This document shows positions 44,023 to 53,301 of a stretch of 64,000 nucleotides of DNA, one piece after another. The notes beneath the pieces are model-generated. The model was not told the origin of the DNA and did no database searches. It worked only from the letters and a program-made list of their open reading frames with translations. Every line of letters starts with the position of its first letter. The stretch's first letter is position 1. The DNA comes from Desulfosporosinus cupriresistens (GTDB lineage Bacteria > Bacillota > Desulfitobacteriia > Desulfitobacteriales > Desulfitobacteriaceae): the NCBI RefSeq assembly GCF_001707885.1, contig NZ_MASS01000006.1, forward strand, positions 1-64,000, read 5' to 3'. Position numbers and translations under genes: made by a program.

Positions 44023-44901
44023 TTATGCTTCCATCAAATTCGTTTCATAAATTTCTTCTCTAGCTATTTCTTCTTCGAGTAAATTAATTTTCATTTCAAT
44101 TTTTGAATTTATCAATGTGTCATGAGCTTTATAAAAGATATTAGCAAGTTGATCATTAATATCTTGAATCAATCCTATCTTTATTGAATCAAGAGCTCCT
44201 TCAATTCGATCAGAAAGTTGAACCATGAGGTCCATAGTTTCCAAACTAGAATCGATGTCTAGCTTTTTTAGAATTAGCGTGCTTATATCAATATTACTGC
44301 TAAGTTTACTGATTAAAGAATTCTCAATAAGTGATTCGATGGAGTTATTTAGAGTTTTTCTGCTTAATGCTTCTATATAGGAAGTAATCAAAATCGTGCG
44401 CATTTTTGTATTTTGGTATTTTTTAAGTTGGTTAAAAATATTGGAAACCCAATCATCAGCTGTACGGCCTTTTTTTAATTGCCATACTATGTGATTATTA
44501 AATCGCTCAAAAAGTTCATGCAGTATAACATTTTCAGTTTGTCTATAAATCTTTTCTAGGTCCTTATTGCCGAATATATCAGAATATGATTTTTTTTCTC
44601 CGTATATTATCTCGGTTAATAATCGATTATTTACAACCCTTTCCTTTTGCTCAAAGAACCCTTCAATTTCATTATTGATTAGCCGCCTGCAACTATCTAC
44701 GGCTATTATTGTTCTTCTTTCACTAAAGCGTTGTCTTCTTCTAAAGATACCAAGTAAAACATTTACCCTTCCAAGTACAATAGGTATATTTAATGCGGTT
44801 TTATTATGACTTTGTTTATAATCTTTAATGAATGATATATCAGCTTGAGGTTTACAAACCTTCTGGTGTTTCGATTTATTTTCTAACCATTTCAATATCA
44901 T
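44023..44901 (-). CDS. Hypothetical helical protein in the P-type ATPase locus
   Basis: About 292 residues from ATG 44901 (AGGTGG 8 nt upstream). It is soluble, strongly helical and charged, without membrane segments, cysteine clusters or nucleotide-binding motifs. Recognisable stretches are IIAVDSCRRLINNEIEGFFEQKERVVNNRL and several later amphipathic helices ending in an acidic tail. No family can be named. Its place between the small DNA-binding gene and the glycine-zipper genes suggests it belongs to the same system. Confidence 0.65.
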   Translation of the reverse strand: MILKWLENKSKHQKVCKPQADISFIKDYKQSHNKTALNIPIVLGRVNVLLGIFRRRQRFSERRTIIAVDSCRRLINNEIEGFFEQKERVVNNRLLTEIIYGEKKSYSDIFGNKDLEKIYRQTENVILHELFERFNNHIVWQLKKGRTADDWVSNIFNQLKKYQNTKMRTILITSYIEALSRKTLNNSIESLIENSLISKLSSNIDISTLILKKLDIDSSLETMDLMVQLSDRIEGALDSIKIGLIQDINDQLANIFYKAHDTLINSKIEMKINLLEEEIAREEIYETNLMEA

Positions 44902-45141
44902 ATTCCCATCCACCTCAATAAAGCTTTGATACTATTTATATTAGCAAAATTGTGTTAGAGCTCTGCTAAGCCAGTGTAAAATTTATGTTAACTTCCCGTC
45001 CAAAAGACTGGTAAATATTATCTATTCACTTCCTACTCGGAGTCAGATATTCTTAGAAACATCCCCTTACTTATAATATGATTAACTCATGACCCGGAAT
45101 CAAAGTCATACCAACACATCATTAGCATTATAAGATCTCTA

Positions 45142-45160
45142 AACAATTATCATTATCTAA
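45142..45160. promoter_or_regulatory. Fur-box-like sequence
   Basis: AACAATTATCATTATCTAA, read on the minus strand, starts TTAGATAATGATAATTGTT and matches the GATAATGATAAT half of the Fur consensus. It lies about 240 bp upstream of the gene at 44023-44901. It is one isolated site in AT-rich DNA, so support is limited. Confidence 0.3.
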
Positions 45161-45560
45161 CTCTTTTTATCTTTTTCTATATAAATTTGTGGCTAAACTT
45201 ACGGGACATTGTTATATTTTTCTCAAATATTTTTAAATCTTAGAATTGTTAGGTGGAAATATTAAATGGCAAATTCAATCGTAAACATAAAAAAGTTTCA
45301 GAATACAACTGAAACACTATATTGTGATTACCAAAGCCATCTCCTATTTAGCATATACTAACATGAGATGGCTTTGGTACGTCTGTTGACACTGCTGTCA
45401 GAAACGAATTAAGTGCACCATTAAGCGTGTAAACCATTATTATTTTTGTTAAGACGTTTGTGTTGTAAGCATAAAAGAAATAGTTTTCTACCTTGATGAT
45501 AGAAAACTACTTTATGTTTTGTTGAAATTCACTTTTGCTACTCAGCCAGATAATCTCCCA
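45161..45560. other. Intergenic region with two inverted repeats
   Basis: No convincing gene was found. A perfect 15-bp inverted repeat (TACCAAAGCCATCTC and complement) occupies 45329-45343 and 45365-45379. A second hairpin at 45481-45509 (TAGTTTTCTA with TAGAAAACTA) is followed on the minus strand by a T-rich run and probably ends the operon whose last gene stops at 45561. Confidence 0.55.
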
Positions 45561-45884
45561 TTAATTAAGGCGTTGTCGTTCTAACCTTTTTTGATTCATA
45601 ATAGAATTGCCTACCTGTATACCTACCACATTTCCTAAACGATCTCCTAAAATACCGCCAAGAATGGTTCCAACTATAGAACCAATGCCGGGAATTAAAG
45701 CCGAACCAAGTACCGCACCATACTCCAATCCTGCCATCAAACCTAAAGTTTCTGAAACGTTTATTGTGGTATGGGCGACATACTCATCTGCATTTATCTT
45801 CCCAGTGGTAAATTCGCGAGAACCTTTTATTTGGGCAATCCCACCAGAAATTGCCCCAGCCCATAAAGTACCCTTACTAAACAA
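45561..45884 (-). CDS. Glycine-zipper small membrane protein
   Basis: A 107-residue protein. The C-terminal half has long glycine-spaced hydrophobic stretches (ALIPGIGSIVGTILGGILGDRLGNVVG), typical of glycine-zipper domains that oligomerise in or on membranes. The start is TTG with GGAGGG 7 nt upstream. It is the last gene of a run 51249-45561. The function is unknown; membrane shaping or pore-like packing is an inference. Confidence 0.65.
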   Translation of the reverse strand: MFSKGTLWAGAISGGIAQIKGSREFTTGKINADEYVAHTTINVSETLGLMAGLEYGAVLGSALIPGIGSIVGTILGGILGDRLGNVVGIQVGNSIMNQKRLERQRLN

Positions 45885-45903
45885 ACTTATCCCTCCATTT
45901 TGA

Positions 45904-46134
45904 TTAATGCCGAATACGAGGAAAGCTTATCCACCCTAATAGATTGACTCGTTGCTCCTTTCCTTTGGCGCGTGCATACTCAAAAAATTGTCCCAGAAAG
46001 GCCTCCCACTTCTGCCCAATTAACTTCTGAGCTGAAGGATTTTCGACTCCTGCTGTAATACTTGTATTTATGGCCAATTCAATATGGGATAGAGCTTGTC
46101 TCAAATTTTCATCTATTTTCTGCTCATCTAACAC
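45904..46134 (-). CDS. Hypothetical small helical protein
   Basis: A 76-residue protein (GTG start) of two predicted helices with LSHIELAINTSITAGVENPSAQKLIGQKWEAFLGQFFEYARAKGKE in the middle. No membrane segment or motif was recognised. It lies 67 bp after the DUF5132-like gene and 19 bp before the glycine-zipper gene, so it is probably cotranscribed. Confidence 0.55.
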   Translation of the reverse strand: MLDEQKIDENLRQALSHIELAINTSITAGVENPSAQKLIGQKWEAFLGQFFEYARAKGKEQRVNLLGWISFPRIRH

Positions 46135-46201
46135 GCTCGTTAATCACACCTTTCAGCTCTGATGAAACTTGTATTTCTCCATGAAAACCCCTTTGTCTTT
46201 G

Positions 46202-46462
46202 TCAGTTTTCCGACAGGAGATTAATCTCCTTATCCAATTGATTTTTCATTCTTTCAAACTGTGCTTCGGCAATTATGTCCTCTATCTCTTCTTTAGCAAG
46301 TTTAACAGTTGTTTTAGTACTATCAACTAAGCTTATAGTTCCCCTAACCCCAATGATTCCGAGGTTAAGAAGTGTCCTCTTCATAATAGGCAGAATGGTT
46401 GTAGCCGTTAAGCCAAGAGCAACACCCGTTATCAAACCCGTCTTCTCTATGTTTTTAAACAT
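46202..46462 (-). CDS. DUF5132-like small membrane protein
   Basis: An 86-residue protein with one hydrophobic segment (about 9-30, GLITGVALGLTATTILPIM), a basic stretch, a second shorter hydrophobic stretch with the motif IIGVRGTISLVDS, and a charged helical C-terminus (KEEIEDIIAEAQFERM). This matches the layout of DUF5132 proteins. ATG 46462 has GGAGG 7 nt upstream. It starts 65 bp after the double ATPase gene on the same strand. Confidence 0.65.
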   Translation of the reverse strand: MFKNIEKTGLITGVALGLTATTILPIMKRTLLNLGIIGVRGTISLVDSTKTTVKLAKEEIEDIIAEAQFERMKNQLDKEINLLSEN

Positions 46463-46527
46463 TACTTGGCCTCCATCCGTTCAATCCTATCGAGCATCGT
46501 TGCAATGATCTGTGTCATCCCCTCTGC

Positions 46528-49500
46528 TTACACGCTCACATTTCCATTTAACAGAACGGTCGATTTACCGGGCACCAAACCCAGTTGATCTTTCTTAGAT
46601 ACCAGAAATAGAAACGGTTTTGATAATATGGAAACTGAACCAGCAACTAAAAGGATACTCAACCAGTGTTGAGGCATAAGTGGTGCTGTGTAGAAGAAGC
46701 CTGCTACTGCAGGAATGTAGATCGCTCCTAATAACGCTAGGAAGGATGCTCCTAAACCGAAAACCAGATAGCGGTCTTTTAAGGATTCCTTAATACTCTC
46801 TTTGGAACCCTCTTGTCTCCAAGAAAGAGTTTGTACCAATTGGCCCACAACCAATGCTGAAAAGGCTGTCGTTTGGGCAACAACTAGCGGCGCACCAGCT
46901 GCTAAAGTAGCAGCAAATAAGCCTAACGAACCAACGCCCAACAAGATCCCGCGCGTAATGACCTTAGAGTACAGTTCTTTGTCCACAATATCTTGGCGAG
47001 CAGTTTGCTTTGTTTTATTACCGGGGTTGACCGCTAAAATCATAGCAGGTATTGCATCCGTAAGCAGGTTCATTAATAGAATTTGGATGGGTACAAGTGG
47101 CATAGGTAACCCTACAATAACTGCGGCAGCGGTCACTAATACTTCTGCCAGATTCCCAGTTAAAAGACAACCAATTGATTTCCTTATATTTCCTATTATT
47201 GTTCGCCCTACTTTTACCCCTTCGATAATCGAACCAAAATGATCCTCCTTCAAAATCATATCCGCTGTAGCTTTAGTAACATCGGTTCCCGTACGACCCA
47301 TAGCAATACCAACATTTGATTGTTTTATTGCGGGGGTATCATTAACTCCATCTCCAGTCATCGCAACAATATGCCCACATTTTTGATAAGCTGTTACAAT
47401 TCGAAGTTTATGTTCAGGGGTTACTCTTGCAAAAATAGAGATTTCTTCGACCTGGCTAACTAATTCTTCGTCGGTGAGTTGATCTAAGTCTTGACCCGTT
47501 AGAACTTGAGTATTTGAATCCCCAATTCCAAGTTCTTTGGCAATGGCTATGGCCGTAATAGGATGATCACCTGTTATCATCACCGGCTTCACCCCTAGAG
47601 CATAGGCTTCTAAGATGCTCTTTTCTACATCAGGTTTTGGCGGGTCCATCATTCCCATTAAACCAACGTAAATAAGCTGGTCGTCGATTACTTTAGGTTC
47701 GGTAGACTGCCCATCAATCCACTCTGTTGGGCAATAAGCAAAGGCTAATACCCTTAGAGCATCGCTAGCCAAGGTTTCGTTTTGCCTATGGATTAATTCT
47801 TTCGTTTCCTCAGTCAGCGACTGAATTTTCCCATCCAACTGATACCATTTACATCGGTCAAGAACTACCTCAACAGACCCTTTACAAAATATAAAACAAT
47901 CTTGGTCTGTCTGAGTATCCTTACATACTACATTCATTGTCCCAGAATTGGAGTCGAATGGAACCTCATGTACTCGATGCCAATGAACCATCTTTTCTTG
48001 CCAGAGACCAAATTTTGCCGCAAACGTTAAAAGTGCTCCTTCTGTTGGATCACCTTTAGTAGTCCACGACTCGTTTTCTTGCATGAGCTTGCTGTCATTG
48101 CAAAGAACCGCAATTCTAGCCAGTTGCTGTAATTCTGGACAATCTTGAATACTTTTCTTGACCAAGGAATTGGATGAACTGACATTGGTAATTTGCCCTA
48201 CAGGTTCATATCCATTTCCTTCCACTGCATACGATGAATTTATTAGAGCTACTCTTTTTACCGTCATTTCATTTTTGGTTAAAGTACCCGTCTTGTCAGA
48301 ACAAATGACGGTTGTTCGTCCTAATGTTTCCAGTGCTGATAACTTACGTATCAAGGCGTTCTTCTTAGCCATGCGGAAAATACCTGCGCTTAAGGCGATA
48401 GTTATTGTGACCGGGAGTCCCTCCGGTACAGCAGAGGCTGCCAGGGTAATCGAAGTGGTAATCATCTGAGTAATGGGTCGTCCTCTCAGTAACCCAGCAA
48501 CAAATACTAAAGTTCCTGCAAGTGCTGCCCCTTTAATAAACGTTTTACTGATACCAGTCACTTTCTCATGCAGAGGAGTTAAAATTTTTTCCTGCCCCTC
48601 CATTAGAGACATTAGGTATCCAATTTCGGTTGCCATCCCAGTCTTAACAACAATTCCTATACCTTTACCTCTTGTCACATCGGTTCCTAAGTAAAGCATA
48701 TTCTTGCGCTCTGCTAAAGGGCAATCTCCGCTTACGACTTGGGGATTCTTATTGATTGGTAGGGATTCCCCTGTTAAAGCTGCCTCATTTATTTCTAGGT
48801 TCCAGGAATTCAGCAAACGAATATCGGCGGGTACCCGGTCACCAGCCTCTAGGTTCACGATATCACCCGGAAGCAATTCATCTCCTGATATTTCTAACTG
48901 TTTTCCTTCTCTTAGTACTTTGCTGCGGGGAGGTTGAAATTGATTGAGCGCTTCGATTACCTTTTCGGCTTTGCGTTCTTGAACAGTACCAATCGCAGCA
49001 TTTACTAAGAGGATCGACCCCATTGCCAATCCATCAAACCAAGATCCAGTGGCAAGTGCAACTAGAGATGTTCCCAATAAAATCAAGGTCGTAAATTCTT
49101 TAAACTGTGCCAAATAAGACACTAGCCATGGTTCCTGTTCTTTTCGCTCTAGATTGTTTACGCCGAATTTTTGACGATGGGCAATTACTTGTTCAGTTGT
49201 TAATCCCTGATCTTCATCCACTTTAAAATTTTGGGTGATTTCTTCTTGAGGGATAGCATGCCAAGAAATTCCCGATTCTTTCCTTAAAGACTGTAATTTA
49301 TCTTTTATTGCGTTCGCTTGCGTTCTTTGTATTTCCTTAAGGGGAGAACTTGGGGCCTGAATACTTTCGCTGATCCTCTTACTTCGGGCTAGTAAAATTA
49401 AGGTAATTCCATCTGAAAGTAGATTAACAATTGGGGCAGTTACCGACAGAGGGATAGCTAGAAAAGTGCCAAGTTTATTCCATAGTTTAGCTATTTTAAA

Positions 49501-51249
49501 ATGCTGCTGCACTGTTGTTTTGATGTTTTGTGAATATTCAATTGCCTTACATAAATCTTTTATCTTTTCAATTGAGATTGATGAAACGTTAAGTGAATTA
49601 ACCACTTCCCTAGTTTCATCGTCCTTGCCTCTGATAAGAAGAGCATTTTTTCCGCTCTGACGCAAACCAGCAATTTTCTCTAAAAATACTTCTTTGCTAA
49701 TGCCTAACCAGTCAGTCTTAAGTCCTAATTGATGGAGGGTTTCGCGACTCAAATTCAAACTATCATTTAAGATATTTACATTCATATTATTTTGCCGTAA
49801 ATAATTAATTGACTTATAAAACTCATTTGAAACAATTTCTTTTTTCCTTACTAGAATGCCAAGAAAAGTCTTTTCTCTTGCTAGGCACAACACTTCATAA
49901 CCGTGTTTTTGTTTTCTCTTTACTTCCAGTAAAAAACGATCACAAATCACCTCATTTTGTTCTAAGAATTTTAGACTTCCCATTAAAACTTCAGCATTTT
50001 GGACTTTTGCTTTGGTACCTTGAGCAAATTGCTCAACTTTAAATGCAGTACGCAGGGTTCCTCCTGCTTTTTCAGCCTGCTGAGTTACTTCATCTCGCCA
50101 AGAATGTCCCGTTTTTTTCATAATTGAAGCGGCCAAATGCCATAATTGAGACTCATCATCTTCGTTGGAAATGCACTCAATTTCTGTCAAATATTCGCCA
50201 ACAATGAGATGGGTATCCTCGATAACAATGCAATTGGTCGCTGCTAATTCTTCAAGAGAGCTATTTTCGGGGATCATATACCCATTTTCTCGAGCTGTAA
50301 AATCTGCTTGATCCCAGGTATATTGTGCTGGTAAAGTTGCTACCCTGGGGTTACCAGCCAGGAGAACTGCTGCTCCCCTCAGAGGACTTCCCGTAAATGC
50401 CCATGTTGCCCCCGCCAAAAGGGTACTCATCTTACTTGTTTTCTGACTGTAACTCTCTATTTCGGGTGATAAAGGTCTGTTAACTCTGCCTAAATTAAGC
50501 TGCTCTCTTTTCCACTTTAGATACTGCATAATACTTAAACCGGCAAGAACAACTATATTTTCCCTTACAAGAGCAAGAGTGAGCGCGCTGGCCCCGATCA
50601 GAAACTCTGGATTAAGCCATTTATGCAGCGTCTGAGAAGGATCACGCTTAAAATACGAGTAACCACTGACCACTGCTAACATCGCCGCTAGATTAAAGAC
50701 CGTGGAGCTTCTGGCTAATGCCGATCTGCCCCAAAATAGATGTTTAATTCCAAGTACTCCCAATCCCGCTACAGAAAGCGTTAAGGAAAGCGGTATCTGT
50801 GTTTTTTTAATTTCTGATTGTATTAAGGAATTGGAATTAACTGCCCTTAAATTGGATCGCGAAAAGATATGAGGATTATAATTTTTAGTTGAGCCCTCTA
50901 TGTTTTCACCTTCGACCGTAGCAGCCGCCACTTCGTTATATACTTGTTCAGTTATTTGAGATTGATTATGCAAGGTGATAGCAGGTAAAGCTTCAATTAT
51001 TATGAGCATATCTATAATCACTGCTACTGAAATCTTCTGCTCACAATACAATACTAGCAACCTACCTGTATCTATACATGGAGATACCATCTCAATACCT
51101 TCACATTGGCCTAACACCTCAATGATTTGTTTTGCAAGTTCCACGTTATGCTTAAGACCAAATACTTCTATACGTACTCTTCCTGGCAATTTTCGAATAT
51201 GCCGTTGTTTAGGCTGATTTAATAGAATCCCCAATTTCTCCCCCCTCAC
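46528..51249 (-). CDS. Double P-type ATPase: degenerate P1B-like half fused to intact P2-type half
   Basis: 1573 residues. The first part (about 1-640) begins with an HMA_2-like domain (LPGRVRIEVFGLKHN) and has membrane helices and a P1B-like P/N region with lost motifs: GNP where CPC is expected (LLAGNPRVATLP) and EDTHLIV in place of DKTGTLT; no actuator domain is visible. The second part (about 655-1573) is a complete P2-type (calcium-pump-like) ATPase: TGES at 826-829, PEGLP, DKTGTLT with D985, and GDGVNDTPAIKQSNVGIAMG. Mycobacterial CtpH and CtpI are of similar length and may share this form. The cation is not known. GTG 51249 is the likely start though the ribosome binding site is unclear. 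Confidence 0.85.
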   Translation of the reverse strand: MRGEKLGILLNQPKQRHIRKLPGRVRIEVFGLKHNVELAKQIIEVLGQCEGIEMVSPCIDTGRLLVLYCEQKISVAVIIDMLIIIEALPAITLHNQSQITEQVYNEVAAATVEGENIEGSTKNYNPHIFSRSNLRAVNSNSLIQSEIKKTQIPLSLTLSVAGLGVLGIKHLFWGRSALARSSTVFNLAAMLAVVSGYSYFKRDPSQTLHKWLNPEFLIGASALTLALVRENIVVLAGLSIMQYLKWKREQLNLGRVNRPLSPEIESYSQKTSKMSTLLAGATWAFTGSPLRGAAVLLAGNPRVATLPAQYTWDQADFTARENGYMIPENSSLEELAATNCIVIEDTHLIVGEYLTEIECISNEDDESQLWHLAASIMKKTGHSWRDEVTQQAEKAGGTLRTAFKVEQFAQGTKAKVQNAEVLMGSLKFLEQNEVICDRFLLEVKRKQKHGYEVLCLAREKTFLGILVRKKEIVSNEFYKSINYLRQNNMNVNILNDSLNLSRETLHQLGLKTDWLGISKEVFLEKIAGLRQSGKNALLIRGKDDETREVVNSLNVSSISIEKIKDLCKAIEYSQNIKTTVQQHFKIAKLWNKLGTFLAIPLSVTAPIVNLLSDGITLILLARSKRISESIQAPSSPLKEIQRTQANAIKDKLQSLRKESGISWHAIPQEEITQNFKVDEDQGLTTEQVIAHRQKFGVNNLERKEQEPWLVSYLAQFKEFTTLILLGTSLVALATGSWFDGLAMGSILLVNAAIGTVQERKAEKVIEALNQFQPPRSKVLREGKQLEISGDELLPGDIVNLEAGDRVPADIRLLNSWNLEINEAALTGESLPINKNPQVVSGDCPLAERKNMLYLGTDVTRGKGIGIVVKTGMATEIGYLMSLMEGQEKILTPLHEKVTGISKTFIKGAALAGTLVFVAGLLRGRPITQMITTSITLAASAVPEGLPVTITIALSAGIFRMAKKNALIRKLSALETLGRTTVICSDKTGTLTKNEMTVKRVALINSSYAVEGNGYEPVGQITNVSSSNSLVKKSIQDCPELQQLARIAVLCNDSKLMQENESWTTKGDPTEGALLTFAAKFGLWQEKMVHWHRVHEVPFDSNSGTMNVVCKDTQTDQDCFIFCKGSVEVVLDRCKWYQLDGKIQSLTEETKELIHRQNETLASDALRVLAFAYCPTEWIDGQSTEPKVIDDQLIYVGLMGMMDPPKPDVEKSILEAYALGVKPVMITGDHPITAIAIAKELGIGDSNTQVLTGQDLDQLTDEELVSQVEEISIFARVTPEHKLRIVTAYQKCGHIVAMTGDGVNDTPAIKQSNVGIAMGRTGTDVTKATADMILKEDHFGSIIEGVKVGRTIIGNIRKSIGCLLTGNLAEVLVTAAAVIVGLPMPLVPIQILLMNLLTDAIPAMILAVNPGNKTKQTARQDIVDKELYSKVITRGILLGVGSLGLFAATLAAGAPLVVAQTTAFSALVVGQLVQTLSWRQEGSKESIKESLKDRYLVFGLGASFLALLGAIYIPAVAGFFYTAPLMPQHWLSILLVAGSVSILSKPFLFLVSKKDQLGLVPGKSTVLLNGNVSV

Positions 51250-51479
51250 CTTTCTCCAATCCTTTCCAATGTAACAGAATTCAGTATGTTCCTAAGTAGG
51301 CTAATTTATACCTGAAAGCTTAATTGGAACGAAGATTTAGGGAATCACTCGTCAAGAAAATGTTACTTAATTTTATTAGGACCTAGTCTTATAAGGGTAG
51401 CGCGAATAAATTATGGAAATTTTGGAAACTACTTTATATAATTTCTTTGTTGCAATTAACTTTTGGAGGAGTGTTCATA

Positions 51480-51740
51480 ATGTTCAAATTTATCAAGAAA
51501 TCACCTTTTGGTTTTATCCTTGGCGCTGCAGCAATAGTACTAGTAGTATCACCAGAAGCAAGAGAAGGTGCCCGTAAGGCAGTAGTCAAAGGCACGACCG
51601 TCGTGTTAAACTTTGTTGATCAAGTTAAAAGTTCGTCTTTATTGCCCTCCCAAAATTCGCCTGAATTATTAAGGGCTCCTGCTGAACAGGTAACTGACCA
51701 AGTGACAGAAGAAAAAGTACCTAGCGACGAAAATATCTAA
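51480..51740 (+). CDS. Small membrane protein, DUF5132-like
   Basis: An 86-residue protein; ATG 51480 has GGAGGAG 8 nt upstream. N-terminus MFKFIKKSPFGFILGAAAIVLVVSPEA is a basic head plus one membrane helix, then KAVVKGTTVVLNFVDQVK and a hydrophilic acidic tail. It resembles the N-termini at 40361 and 46462. It is divergent from the double ATPase with about 230 bp between, so the two may share a promoter region. A strong terminator follows. Confidence 0.65.
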   Translation: MFKFIKKSPFGFILGAAAIVLVVSPEAREGARKAVVKGTTVVLNFVDQVKSSSLLPSQNSPELLRAPAEQVTDQVTEEKVPSDENI

Positions 51741-51843
51741 CGGCTAGGGACTTTTGGTTCGTCTTGAATTCTTTACTTTTTAAATTAAAGGAGTTAATAC
51801 ATTGGTTTGGCCATTTGCAGCCCATTTTTGTTACCTATTATAT

Positions 51844-51891
51844 ATAACTAAGAGCCTTCTAACATGAAAGTGTTAGAAGGCTCTTAGTTAT
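51844..51891 (+). terminator. Terminator after the DUF5132-like gene
   Basis: A perfect 21-bp stem (ATAACTAAGAGCCTTCTAACA and its complement) with a 6-nt loop, followed by TTATT. It lies about 100 bp after the stop at 51740. Confidence 0.8.
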
Positions 51892-51977
51892 TTATTACCC
51901 AGCAATTTACAGTTTATTAGCTCAGTCTTTGAACAAAATAAAATGACATAAATTAAGTGATTTTTGGAGGCAAAAAA

Positions 51978-52592
51978 ATGCATAATTTATTAGGAATTTC
52001 TATATCAATTGGAATCATTTCCAATTTAGATAACTTAGGTATAGGAATAAGTTATGGTTTACAAAAAATCCGTATTTCTTTTTTCTCAAATCTACTAATT
52101 GCTATTATGTCAATAATGGCAACATCCTTTGCTATGTCAATGGGAACATTTTTAAACAAGGTATTTCCGTTTGCAAATTTAGTAGGCGCGTTATTATTGA
52201 TCCTCATTGGGTTATGGATTTCTTTTGGTAGAATCTTGCAAAAAAATCTATTTCCGATGATTTATAAACGATCCAAAGCTGTTCAATTACTTATCAATAT
52301 AATTAATAATCCTGCCAAAGCGGATCGTAATGCTAATGGGATTATTAGTATTAATGAAGCAGTAATCATAGGTGTATCTCTTTCTTTAAACTGCTTTGTT
52401 ACCGGTTTAGGAGCAGGTCTGAGTGGGCTTTCATTAATTCCAGTAATATTTTCAGTTTTTTTCTTTAGTTTAATAACAATAACTATTGGCTACGACCTAG
52501 GTATTAGAGCGAACTTTCTCTATTTTGGACATCTTTCCGAATTTATATCTGGTGTCTTACTAGTTGCGATAGGGATTCGTAACCTCATTTAA
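51978..52592 (+). CDS. ytaF: YtaF-family sporulation membrane protein (MntP-like fold)
   Basis: A 204-residue protein with six membrane helices arranged as two triplets around a hydrophilic loop. The loop has KADRNANGIISINEA, an EF-hand-like segment typical of YtaF. NLDNLGIGISYGLQKIRI and NCFVTGLGAGLSG are the paired motifs shared with MntP-type manganese exporters. ATG 51978 is chosen because GGAGG lies 7 nt upstream (a GTG at 51957 lacks one). YtaF is linked to sporulation; its transport activity is unproven. Confidence 0.78.
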   Translation: MHNLLGISISIGIISNLDNLGIGISYGLQKIRISFFSNLLIAIMSIMATSFAMSMGTFLNKVFPFANLVGALLLILIGLWISFGRILQKNLFPMIYKRSKAVQLLINIINNPAKADRNANGIISINEAVIIGVSLSLNCFVTGLGAGLSGLSLIPVIFSVFFFSLITITIGYDLGIRANFLYFGHLSEFISGVLLVAIGIRNLI

Positions 52593-52608
52593 TTCTTAAC
52601 AAAAAAGA

Positions 52609-52647
52609 AAGACTTTTGACGTACCCTAAAGGCATGTTAAAAGTCTT
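52609..52647. terminator. Terminator between convergent ytaF and ribB
   Basis: AAGACTTTT pairs with AAAAGTCTT; the loop is AT-rich and part of it can pair further. A- and T-tracts flank both sides. Confidence 0.65.
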
Positions 52648-52659
52648 CAGAACCTCATT

Positions 52660-53301
52660 CTATTCTCTCATTTTTCGATAACTAATTATATCGTCAACCG
52701 TAACCACGGTCATATCATTTTTTTCGGCAAAGCTTGCTATCTCTGGCAGACGCGCCATTGTACCATCAGGATTTGTAAGTTCACATAATACTCCATAAGG
52801 CTTAAGTCCTGCAAGCTGCATTAGATCAACATTCGCTTCAGTATGCCCTGGACGTTCTAATACACCTAATGGTTTGGCCCTTAAAGGAAAAACATGCCCT
52901 GGGCGTCGGAGATCATCCGGACGCGCATGATCTGCAATCGCCGCTTTCACAGTTGCGACTCGGTCAGCAGCAGACACACCTGTAGTGACACCGCTCGCAG
53001 CTTCGATTGATACTGTGAATGGCGTTTGATAACTGCTCGTGTTGTTTTCCACCATCATAGGCAGTTCTAAGGCTTTGACCTTTTCCCCCGTCAAACACAA
53101 ACAGACGATACCACTGCCTTCGCGGATTAACATCGCCATTTGCTCATTAGTTAAAGACTCCGCTGCAAAGAAAATATCTCCTTCGTTTTCCCTTTGTTCA
53201 TCATCGGTAACTAAGACTCCTAAGCCACGACGCAAGGCGTCAAGAGCCCTCTCCACTCTCTCAACTGAATTTCCGAACCGAGTTAATAATGTTTGATTCA
53301 A
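52660..53301 (-). CDS. ribB: 3,4-dihydroxy-2-butanone 4-phosphate synthase
   Basis: Makes the four-carbon unit of riboflavin from ribulose 5-phosphate. The 213-residue protein has [27 protein letters not shown] (acidic metal-binding motif), the [14 protein letters not shown] segment, and [34 protein letters not shown] (His ligand). It is stand-alone, without the GTP cyclohydrolase II half found in RibBA. The start is TTG 53301 with GGAGG 9 nt upstream. An FMN riboswitch lies upstream (53423-53570). Confidence 0.94.
   Translation of the reverse strand: MNQTLLTRFGNSVERVERALDALRRGLGVLVTDDEQRENEGDIFFAAESLTNEQMAMLIREGSGIVCLCLTGEKVKALELPMMVENNTSSYQTPFTVSIEAASGVTTGVSAADRVATVKAAIADHARPDDLRRPGHVFPLRAKPLGVLERPGHTEANVDLMQLAGLKPYGVLCELTNPDGTMARLPEIASFAEKNDMTVVTVDDIISYRKMRE

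Noticed and set aside
45275..45367. 30-codon plus-strand frame with an AGGTGG-like ribosome binding site
   Set aside because: It ends within the perfect inverted repeat and shows no protein-like pattern. Too little support to list as a gene.
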